Assembly: GCA_033980235.1 (NCBI GenBank) | Contig: CM067068.1 | Span: forward strand, 35,689,546 to 35,753,545 | Source: Diadema setosum | Lineage: Eukaryota; Echinodermata; Echinoidea; Diadematoida; Diadematidae | Direction of reading: 5' to 3' | DNA: 64,000 nucleotides | Shown here: piece after piece, positions 12,378 through 24,157 of the stretch | Layout of the letters: every line of letters begins with the position of its first letter | Numbering within the stretch: the first letter of the stretch is position 1 | Notes under the pieces: model-generated | Told to the model about the DNA's origin: nothing | Databases searched by the model: none | The model's input: only the letters and a program-made list of their open reading frames with translations | Made by a program: the position numbers and the translations under genes

Positions 12378-15300
12378 CATTATTACTATCATCATTGTCA
12401 TTATTATCATTATAGGTTTTTTCCGGTCAATTTTGTAATGTTGTCATTCAAGTTCCTATTCCGAGCATTCAATTTCACGCATTCCACGTTCTCAGCACTG
12501 AATCATGCAGCAATCAAATTCGAAATCCGGTCATTCGAATTCACCATCGGAGCATTCAAATTTAAGAAAGGAGCATTTCAGCAATGAGCATTCAAATTCG
12601 TCTCAAGCTGTCGACAGAGTCTCGTCGGTCATTCAAATTCGTGAATAGGCGATTAAGTTCTCAATACCTGCATTTAATTTCAAAGAAGTCCTAATTTTAT
12701 TTAGTTTGGGGCAGTGCATAGGTGTCTTTTTCATTTAGCTTGAAATATATTGGGATTTATTAAGACGAAGAGTATTCATTTTGCAGTACAGGTCCACCTG
12801 TTCATTCAAAAAAAAAATTAGAACTCAGGCTTCACGAAAAGGAATATACAGGCACATCGGGCGCTGTATAAGCCCCTGTCACACTTTGCCGGATAGGCCC
12901 ACCGTATAGAAAACAGGCGATATTTTGCTCATCCGTTGTTCAAATCGTCAATCCGGTGGACAAAAGGAAAGATTGCTGTTCTAGAGGAGCGTACGTGCAC
13001 GGTAAACGGACCGAACCAAACGAAGAAACAACAAACCTGGGGAGATTGTGTACAGGACAGTGAAACGTGCTCAAACGAATGAGAAACGAATATGAACTGC
13101 TTGCCCACAGGTCAAACCGCACGAGGAACAAATAGGTGGCGCATGAGACGTACATCGAACGTCAGAGATATATTGACGTGACGTCTATCGAACTATACAT
13201 TTATTACATCATCTCGGAGCGTCCATGTAGAGCCCACAATTGTCAAAATCGACCACTAATGTCAAAACAACCACTAATGTCATAACACGTCGACGACAAA
13301 TGTCAGAACAACTACTAATGTCATAACACGTCCAGGACAAATGTCATAACAAAGAATAATGTCATTTAAACACGTCGACGAAAAATGTCATAATGACCAC
13401 TAATGTCATAACACGTCGACGACAAATGTCAAAATCGGATTAACCACAAAATGTCATAATACGTCGACAACAAATGTCAAAATTTCCATTTTTACTGCAA
13501 ATGTCATAACACGTTGACGACAAATGTCCAAATTTGATTAACCACAAATGTCATAAAACATCGACGACAAATATCAAAATTTCCAGATTTCCTGCAAATG
13601 TCATAACGCGTCACAGAGGCGGATCTATGAATTCCGTAGAGGGAAGGCGTCTTTACAAAATCGAAGGCTGGCGCGACCCCCTCCCTCCTGTGATGCGTTA
13701 TGACATTTGCAATAAATTTGGAACTGTTGACATTTGTGGTCGACGTGTTATGATATTTGTGGTTGACGCAATCGTGGATCGAGAGGGGGCGCATCCCCCT
13801 CTGGTGCCCCCTCTCTATATTTTGCTAAAACAACATCAATGAAAGAAAAAAAAATTGGGGGTGGGGGGGCGCAGTAGCCTTCAATTTTGTAAAGGCGCCT
13901 CCCCTTTACAGAATGCCTGGATCCGCCCCTGTAGCGCAAGCAATGAGTATTGACATTTGTGGTTGACTCAATCGCGGATCGAAAAGGGGGCGCATCCCCC
14001 TCTGGTGCCGTCTTTCTATATTTTGTAATTGGGGGGGGGGGGGGGGGAGGGGGTCACGCCAGCCTTCGATTTTGTAAAGGCGCCTCCCCTTTACGGAATT
14101 CATGGATCCGCCCCTGTGACGCGTTATGACATTTGCAGGAAATCTGGAAATTTTCACATTTGTCGTCGGTGTGTTATGACAGTTGTGGTTAATCGGATTT
14201 TGACATTTGTCGTCGACGTGTTATGACATTAGTGGTGATTATGACATTTGTCGTCGACGTGTTACGACATTAGTCGTCATTATGACATTTGTCGTCGACG
14301 TGTTCTGACATTAGTGGTTGTTATGACATTTGTCTTCGACGTGGTATGACATTTTCAGTAAAAATGGAAATTTTGACATTTGTCGTCGACGCGTTATGAC
14401 ATTTGTGGTTAATACGATTTTGATATTTGTCGTCGACGTGTTATGACATTAGTGGTTGTTATGACATTTGTCGTCGACGTGTTATGACATCAGTTTTTGT
14501 TTTGACATTAGTGGTCGATTTTGGACATTAGTGGGCTCTACAGTCAACCACTCGGCCAGTTCTGCTTCTGCTACCTGTACACTTCACTTCACTTTACATA
14601 TCAGCTCCCATCAATATGCCAAGGGATCGAAGGCCAAGACCTAGCCTCCTTCTCAATAGGTTGGCCACTTTAATAGACCTTTGACACCTCTTTCTTCGTT
14701 TTGGTCCTAAATGTCACTTATTTGCAGATTTACCCAAAGTTTCTCACATTCATAAAATGATTAACAGCCGAATGAACGTGGATTTTCTTAAATAAAGGCA
14801 CATGATTATTCTTCATTGAACTCATCCATTGTATTTGAAGATCTTGGGCCCTGTCTTATAAAACCTGTGATAGAAATCAATCAATCACAAATCCCTTGAA
14901 ATCTGCAATCAGTCGCAACCTGTGATTGATTGATCGCAGTTTTCCGTCTTAATTTCAATCATAACTCTTTTATAAGATGGATTTGCATTCAATTGTAATG
15001 TTGCGATTGATTTGAATCAATCACAAGTCTTTATCAGACGGAGTATAGAGCCCGGAAGTTATAAAACACGATTTTGACTGCATTCAGAATATCAATGTCT
15101 GCAATACATTTTTCAAGTTTGGACACTGACACAAGGTATGAAGCAATCTCTATTTTCTCTCAAACAGTTTCTGTGATACATCAAATCAAATGCATCACAG
15201 TCACATGACAGTAAGATGGCTCATTTAGATTTTTCTAATGCTATTCAAACCTTGACGCCATGGGTTTTGATTTTGATGGCTTCTACACATTGTCTCATTT

Positions 15301-18300
15301 TCAACTCAAAGTTCACTCATAACTTTTAACCTGTGAGCATCCAACAGTTTATCTCAGCCGATGCCCAATCATATCGATCAACTTCATTGCCCCATGATAG
15401 CGAATTTGATTATAAAGGCTACCCTTTTTGCTGGTAAAACCTACACTAGTGTATTATAGGTGATAATAATTATGCATGCTTCCATAAATTTTGTTCAGAT
15501 CTCTGCAGGTCCTTAGTATTTACAACAATCTTACAACAGTCATGATAGTAAATTGACTGAAAGTCTTGCTTTCCCGAAATACTTGTTGTCCTGTCACATA
15601 GGAGTGAGAAGTTTGTTGTTTTTTTTCCCCCCCAAGAAGATGATGGTCTTTCCGACCTTGAAACGTATTATGTATTTTGCTTTCTTTTGGATGTGCCTCT
15701 CACCTTTTCAACTGAAACACAGCAAACTAGCAAAGTAGTTCGAATTTGTTTCGCCTTTGTGTCTATGACAATTGGTCATTAAAACGAAATTGCCTGTGTC
15801 TATCAGGACCAATTCTCCGCTTCTTGGACCGCATCTGCCTTCTCTGTTGCTTGCTTTCCCTCCTTTCAGCGGCAATATACTTTTGGAGAGCCATGTTGGC
15901 ATTCTGCAGCAACGGATTTTACAGGAGGCCTAGCGGATCGGAACGCGAGGAAAACGACAAAGTACATTACAGATACAGGAGAAAACGGGCACGTATATTG
16001 ATATAGGACAAGGGTCGGATCGCGCTGTCCGTTTTTGGCGAGGAAAAACTTTGTGCATGCACAAAGTTTTCTGGCCGATCTGACAAACATCATAGGAAGA
16101 CAAACGTCCATCTAAAGGATAAAAAGGACATGAAACGCATTTTAACGGATACCAGCGGATGCCAAAAATTGACCTTCGGTTCCCATGCGTTTGCCTTATC
16201 CGGCAAAGTGTGACAGGGGCAATAGGCACATAGAGACGAGCATAATATGAATTATAGGTACTTCATTGCTATCTTATTGGTTTACTTTTGCGGGACAGTT
16301 TGTTTTTTATTGGTGCATTGTCGTTGTGTCGTTAGGGTTTGAGGCGTTTTCAGCACGCAGTATCATCAAACTTGATGGCCTGAAATAGGATCTTGATCTC
16401 ATGAATTTCATTTTAAAGTGATCAAGTTCCTACTTCGTGCTATCAGTTTAACGAGAAAGGAGAAAGAGCATACACAACCCATGAAGGCTTGCATATGTGA
16501 CCGTGCACCTCAAAACGAACATAAAGTCGCACACACTGATTTTGCGTGAGGACTGAAAATAAGTGAAATGGGTCAACCTAGCCGAACTTGACTTTTTCAT
16601 ATTTTCTGAAAGATCGGGTCTTCTTTTACATTATGCTAAAATTGGGTATCATAAAACGGGCAGGAAAGTGTGTTTTTTTAGCAGTTTATCTCGAACGTTT
16701 TTGGTAGAATAGTGTGATTAGGTGTGTCTTTAGAATCCCTTTTTCATTTCTGAAAAACCTTGTCCACACTCTTCACTTTCAACTCTAATAACTTTTGAAA
16801 AGATAGTGCTACTGCTTTGAAAGTGGGCATTAATTATGGACAGAATGTGTTAATGAGGCATGTTTAATTTCACTTTAATCTGATAATCCCTTCATTGGTG
16901 TTACTCTGGGGGTTTACTTCCTGTTTTTTGTCCCATTCATCGCACAGCCAGCACGGTTTGGTAAAGATTAAGCGCTTGAATAGACACTGTACTTCAGAGC
17001 CTCTTTTCTCAGTTCACTTTTTCCTGAGTTTGTGCTTTCTTTCCTATATTTAGATAGGCTAGGAGAGTCCATTTGATTTGAGTTATACATCATTTTAAAG
17101 CTTAAAGTATGTTCTTTCAGAATATGGTCTTAACTAAAAATTCATGTCTCGCGACTTTTTGTTTGTTTTGAGGTGCAGGGTCACATATTATAGTGAGATT
17201 ATGATTGTTCAAAGGTTCTACATTGTTCTCCGTTTATGTATCATTTCCTTTAAATCTCAATAAATGTAAAATTGTAAGGTCCAATCAGCAGTGTATCCCC
17301 CCCCCCCAAAACACACACACACACACACACAAACACACAAGACAAAGTGATCATATCCCTTTATCATACTGACTGCTGGCAACACCGCAACACTGACCAC
17401 ACAATGACCAGTAATGATGGCCATGTATCAATAAAAGACAAACTGACACACAATGATCTCACATAGTCCCGCAAAAGTAAACTAATAAGATAGCAATAAC
17501 TACAAAAATTAATTTGAACGACCAATCAACCATGGAGGGAAAAAAAAAACTTCGAAATTGAATGATGTCAATATCAATTTGACTGACGAACTTAGGAAAT
17601 AACCTATTTCCTAACACTTTATTTACTTTGATGTAGTATAATTATTATTTGATACTCTTTACTGTACAGATGTCGGCGTATCTTGGCATGAGCATTGTGT
17701 CTCTTCTCTTCGCTTTGGGAATGTTCGGCTGGTATATTGTATTGGCCGTTTCGGAATATTACAATTACTGTCGTCCATTGAACAGCTACCTACCAGAATA
17801 TGCTTGTCCGTCTTACGTGAGTCATTACTCTCAGCACTTGAAATTCACAGAACATTTCGGAACTGAAGTCGAAGGAGGCCCATAGAATACTATGACTATA
17901 TTCAACTATGATGATACTTTGACTTGCTGCCTGGTCTTGCTTGTATAGCTTTTAGTTATTCGCTGCTTATGGTTGATGAAGTCAATTGATCTTTTCGTCA
18001 TTTGAGCCAGTCGTACATTATAGAGTTGTTAAAGTTGAGTATATTCGAAAACCTAGACTAATTGTAACTGAGTTAAAATTTGCGTCGAGGTACTGAAATA
18101 CAAGCAATAGTAAAACAAAAATGTACATGTTGATATAAACTTCTTCAGTAGTACACAAAACTCCTCTTCGACTATTTTCTCTCACGTCCAGGAAAACATC
18201 AACGACCTCTCCCTGATTTCGTACATTTAGGAAAAAAGGAAATCTAGTTTCATCTATTATTTCTTCGGATAGGAAATACATGACCTCAAATGCAGAAGTA

Positions 18301-19454
18301 CACAGAAGATATCTTTTGCAGTGAGATTTTCTCAGCATTTGATAGGTTACGAACATAATAATATGAAAGAGACGATCCTCTGCAAAATAATTCATGTTAT
18401 TAATCTATTTATTTATGAATCGCTATCTCTCGTTGTAAACTCTACAGTATTCTCTACTTTTTCACACTGCACCAATGGTTGAAGTGTAATGAGGTTGGAC
18501 ATTTGTTTTTTAACCTTTAAGGTGGCTCGAATTCTGATGAACTTCTTCATCATACTCTGCGCAGCCTTCGAAGTTGGTGTCAGTATCACAGCTATTGTTG
18601 CGTCGAGCTTCCGAGTGTCCTGCTGTTCATGTTACGGAGACAGTGAACTCGGACAACAGGTTTGGGCTATTGAAATATCACCCATTCGTTGTCGCAGGAC
18701 ATCGAACAATTCGTCATTACACTATTTTATATTTTGTCCGTCATAACTTACGATTCCAGTTTTATAGAAAGTATCGTACAGATCGGTGTCGCGTCATTTG
18801 ACTAAATCGAATTTGCACGCGATGTACAAAAAAAAAAAAAGGTTCTTATAAGGCTTCCACTCGTCAACATCTCATTATTTGTATATGCAGTGCATGCTTT
18901 ATCTGAGCACCTTAGACAGAAAAAAAAATGGTAAAAGATTACCCTGTGTTTTTCTTTTACTTGGAAATTAGTCACATAAGACTCGCAATATTTCACTGTC
19001 CGTATATGTCATCGAGCAGGTTATCCTTAATATAGAAAGGGAGGAAAAGCAACGACTAAACATTCAGTTGACAAGTCTGGTGCATTTTTACACTCGGGGA
19101 ATGCGCATGTATATTGCATAATAATCATGTGTGTCACATGGTCTACACGTCTTTATGCACAAACACATTAAAGTTTTGTATATGTATATGAAGTGTTTGC
19201 TTGCAAAAACCGATAATTCAATATTTGCCAAATGGAGATATTTGCCATTAAAGGTCAAGAAAAATAAAAAAATAAGAAAATTTTTGCTTCTTTTGACCAT
19301 AACTTCAAAAATATACCTTTATATGTAGTGCCCAATATATCATTTAAAAAGGTATCATTTTGTACTTTATGACAGAGATCGTACTTCAAAATCTTCAAAA
19401 ATGGACTTATCGATTTTGCAAACAAACCCTTCATATATATATATGTATATATAA

Positions 19455-19508
<54 letters not shown>

Positions 19509-21099
19509 AGAGAGAGAGAGCGAGAGAGAGAGAGTTCCTTTTTAAAAGGGCATGAATTAATTTTTCATCAATTGGACAAAAATGACCGAAAATTTGACAG
19601 AAATGTAATTGACTTTTTTTTTAGATATTGAAAATGTAGGAAAAGTTGATAAATCAGGTAATGAAAAGAAAAAGTTTTGTTCCAAAAGGTGATAGATACA
19701 GCAATGTCCGTTAAGAAACCCGTGTTCCTATGCTTTAACCGCTATTGAACCCCAGAGTAAAATCTATATTGGCTGAAAATATCTGCCTATGTAGCTCTCA
19801 AGATGACCCACATTAAACTGCTATATCATAGGCTGTTAAATGTTTCGTTTCAACGCTTGTTATTCTTCGAAGGGATGGAGGAAATAGGAGGAAAACCTCG
19901 TAGAGATAAACATGTTATCCAAGAAAAATACACAACCTCGCAGAAACTATCCATTATTAAACAGCATCAGTGTCGACTGTATCCTCATGGAATGGAACTC
20001 TTAATGTAAAATAATATGTGACCCTGCACCACAGCACAAACAAAAAGTCGCAAGTCATGAATTTTAAGTTAAGACTATATTCTGAAAGAGCAGACTTTAA
20101 GCTTTAGAATAATGTATAACCCAAATCAAATGGACTCTCCTATCCTATCTAAATATTGGAAAGAAATCACAAACTCAGGAAAAGTGTGAACTGAGAAAAG
20201 AGGCTCTGAAGTACCGTGTCTATTCAAGCGCTTAATCTTTACCAAACCGTGCTGGCTGTTCGATGAGTGGGACAAAAAACAGGAAGTAAACTACCTGAGT
20301 AACAACAATGAAGGGATTCTTAGATTAAACTGAAATTAAGCATGCCTCATTAACACATTCTGTCTATATTCAATGCCAACTTTAAAACCAGTAGCACTAT
20401 CCTTTAAAAAGTTATTAGAGTTGAAAGTGAAGAATGTGTACAAGGTTTTTCAGAAATGAAAAAGGGACTCTAAACACACACCTAATCACACTATTCTACC
20501 AAAAATGTTCGAGATAAACTGCTAAAAAACACACCTTCCCGCCCGTTTTATGACCCCAAATTCCAGCATAATGTAAAAGAAGACTTGATCTTTCAGAAAA
20601 TATGAAAAAATCAAGATCGGGTAGGTTGACCCATCTCACTTATTTTCAGTCCTCATGCAAAATCAGTGTGTGCGACTTTTTGTTCGTTTTGTGATGCACG
20701 GTCACATCTGTGCGTGTGTAAACACGTGCACGCGCGTCCGTGTGTGTGTAATGGACCTTTATAAAATGGAAGTGAAGAAGTGTGGACAAACAGTATTACA
20801 TTTAGGCCTTAATAGAGAAGATTCGTTTAAGGGGTAAAAGTTGTTTACATCAAAGGTGGAAGAAATTGACTCTCTACACACAGCTTATGCCACGTGTTAC
20901 AGCACCGTGTAAAAACTGTAAGCCTCCTTACAACTGTACATTCGAAAAAAATTGGCAACCTGTCATATTGTCATTGCTATTACAATATAATACAAAGCCT
21001 CTTTGCTACATGCGAGTTCAACTACCTTTGTAAACACACATTTAATTCAATCGATCGATCGATCGATCAATCAATCAATCAATTAAAATTAATCAATTG

Positions 21100-21161
<62 letters not shown>

Positions 21162-22306
21162 TTATCAATCATTCAGTAAATTTCAGTTCATTTCACGAAG
21201 CATTTACATATAACACAAACCCCCCGTGGGGACATGTACATGTACTATTGATTTGTATTACAAAATTGAAGCAGGTTTGTATACATAATATTATAGAATT
21301 TTTTGTGGAAGCTTGTTAAATAAGGTCCAAAAAGTACAGAATACTACAATCATGTCGATGAGTAAAATGATACATCGCAGACTGAGAAACGAAAACAAGA
21401 TGGAGGTGGGGAAGGAAGAGGGTAAAAACGGAGGGAGTTGTGACACAAGATATAGGATATTAAGAGGACAATTCAAATTTAGAATTATTGACATGTTATA
21501 CATTACACACTAGGATTAACAACATTTGTCGATATAAAAAAAAAAAACCCGCACATTGAGGTTATATAATCATCATCAATCGATATAAGATTTTTGAGGT
21601 ACGTACTAACTGCTCTATCATTGGTTCTACAGATGGGTACTGCTATGCAAATGGGAAACATCCAAGGTGTTCATCAGGCGGGACAGGCATACGTTGTAGG
21701 TGAGCTTCAAATGATTGATTTTTTTTTTAACCACCTTTCATTCATTCATCCAGAGCAAAGAGCATAGGAATGATATCATAACTGGGAAATGTGAGGGATA
21801 TATTCATATCCCCTATTATTGAACCATGAGAATATAGCATTGTTTGAATTTGTTTTGCTCCTCTGCGCTCATTTCTTTTTTCCTGTGCATGAACTTTGTA
21901 CACATCCTAGCTAAGTTTGTCTACTCAATGTCATTTCTTTTATTTTGTTATTTTTATTCTGTCTTGAGACTTTGATACGAAAACAATAAAAAAACATACA
22001 CTCACGTAACATCAATATACGGTCGACTGCCAGTGTGTAAGGTAATAACGACCTGGTTTATCAAGATATTATTTGTATTTGTCCTGAAATAAAGTAACCC
22101 TGCATGCCCCACAAAAAAATAAATCGTAACGTGTGATCGACTCTACAACTTTGTATGTTTTTTTCCACAGAAAAAAACAACAACATTCAAATGTTACAGA
22201 TAATGCTTTTATGTGCACTAAAACTTTTGAAGCCATTTATATATATTTGATTTGATTTGATTTATTGGTTCCTGCATTATAACATTGCTCATGCAGATAC
22301 ATGCAG

Positions 22307-22352
<46 letters not shown>

Positions 22353-24113
22353 TAAACATTAATTGTTGACAAAGTAAGTTTCTTCAAGTATATATATATA
22401 TATATATATATATATGCATAAACATTAATTGTTGACAAAGTAAGTTTCGTCATTGCCTTTACAATGTACAGCAAAACATATCGGGTGCAAGTCACGAGAC
22501 CGACACCCACGAACCAGACAGCCCACGAATCACACAGCTCACAAGTCATACAGCCCATGAGTTATACAGCTCACGAGTCATACAGCCCATTAGTTCGACA
22601 ATAAGCTAACAAGCCCCACGAGACCGACACATTAAGCCCCGTGTTGTATTTGTCGAGCTCGTGGGCTGTTTTTACCTAGTGTCGAACTCATGGGCTTTAT
22701 TTGCCTAGTATCGAACTCATAGGCTGTATGACTTGTGAGCTGTATGACTCATGGACATAATTTCAATGTCGAACTCGTGAGCTGTATGACTCGTGGGTGT
22801 CGGTCTAGTGGGATGACCCCAACATATCAGCGATGCAATGAATAACACAGAAGGGCTACAGCTTAAGCATTGCGTGGTTTGCATGCAGCCCTCGTACATG
22901 ATACATAACAGATAGGAAAATAGGAGGGAGGGATGACTTGTATATAGATTGGATAGAAGAGAGGAGAGAGGAGAGGTCTGTCTGCTTTCGCTAATACGCA
23001 AATTTAGATCACCTGGATCACCGAATAATAAAGCATGGAAAAATATTTTCTCACCGAGGTACAGGTGAACAGTTACAGGTCATGGTCGGTTACATAACAT
23101 TACGCAATAAATTCAGAAGGGCGATATTTCCACGAGGGAATTTTATACAATACAATTACGAAGACATTATAAGATCACTGATATCCAGAGAGCAGCATTG
23201 TCTTTACAGCTCCCTTAAACGAGTATATAGACTTCAAAGTTCGAATTTCAGAAGGAAGAGAGTTCCAAATATCGGGTCCAGTGTGTCTGATTGATTTTCA
23301 GAGCCATTACCGTTTTAGGATTTTGTAAATGAAATTTATCAGATTGCCTAGTGGGATAAGACTGTAAGTCCTTGCTTAACTGAAATAAGGAGAAAATAGA
23401 AGATGGCAACTGACCGATATACAAACGAAGCATAAGAAGTGAATTTTGCAAAAAAAAAAAAATGTCATTTACCTTAATGTTTAATTATAAGAACGAAGGA
23501 TCTGAATGGTCCCGATAACCTGTATTGGTGAATATACGTATAGCTTTCTTTTGTACAAGCAATAAACTGTCAATGTGACTTTTTGCAGTTGCCCAAACAA
23601 TGTTACAATAATATGAGATTTTCAACAATATCAACGAATTCTAAAGCATAAATAAAGCATAGATAAAATATAAAAGCGTCCATAGCGGAAATATACGTCT
23701 GAAAAAGAGATATCTACTGGGGAGTTCTTTCCTAAGGAGAATTTTTCGATTCCCCTTAAGGTTTGACAATGTTTTTCAACAGTTTGCTGCAAGCAGCAAA
23801 CTGACCAATGAGATCAGTCTGGTCGTTGTTAGGGGCGGAGCCTTTGTGTGGCGCTCAATCCAAAATGTTCGAACCAGTTTCTGCTTCGTTGAAACGCCAA
23901 AAAACATGGCCTAGAAAAACGCTATTTTTGGTCTTTCCTTTCATCATTTTGCTTCAAAATTTCGACAAATCATAGAAGACATGTCAGACTCTAATAATAT
24001 GTCAAATTCAGAAAATCGTAAGTTTTGACCAATTTTGATGCTCTGACTTCAAGCTCAATTTTCACGGTTTCGACCTTGCGCGACTTTAGGACCATTTTGT
24101 TGTAGCGGGTCAC

Positions 24114-24157
<44 letters not shown>

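Larger units (their letters stand above)
12872..16220. mobile_element. DNA element W with 24-bp perfect inverted termini
   Basis: GCCCCTGTCACACTTTGCCG continues to a perfect 24-bp inverted match at 16197-16220. The 3.35 kb between contains the nested iteron element S and a smaller inverted-repeat element at 14846-15053. No protein of recognisable family was found, although 15746-16006 is open for 86 codons. The target duplication could not be settled. Confidence 0.75.
22240..23650 (-). pseudogene. 5'-truncated CR1-type LINE, minus strand
   Basis: The minus-strand translation of 23640-23080 contains YCNIVWATAKSHIDSLLLVQ, KKAIRIFTNTGY and SYPTRQSDKFHL, the thumb and C-terminal part of a CR1/Jockey-type reverse transcriptase, broken by stops. 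The 3' end is an AATCAAATCAAATCAAA-type tail near 22250-22262. A palindromic element (22482-22822) sits in the 3' untranslated part. It lies antisense in intron 6. Confidence 0.75.

Noticed and set aside
12118..12438. 106-codon frame with poly-Ile
   Set aside because: Product of the (ATT)n microsatellite.
15746..16111. Overlapping open frames of 80-100 codons in element W
   Set aside because: Frames on both strands, no recognisable domain, no start or splice context; not called a transposase.
18018..18395. 125-codon minus-strand open frame in intron 4
   Set aside because: No family motif, AT-rich composition, lies inside an intron between two solid exons; likely chance.
21040..21175. CRISPR-like regular repeat
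   Set aside because: Simple ATCA microsatellite with no spacers, in a eukaryotic intron.
24090..24118. TTGTAGCGGGTCACATA as a transposon right end
   Set aside because: Resembles a TIR, but no matching left end could be found between 23650 and 24090.
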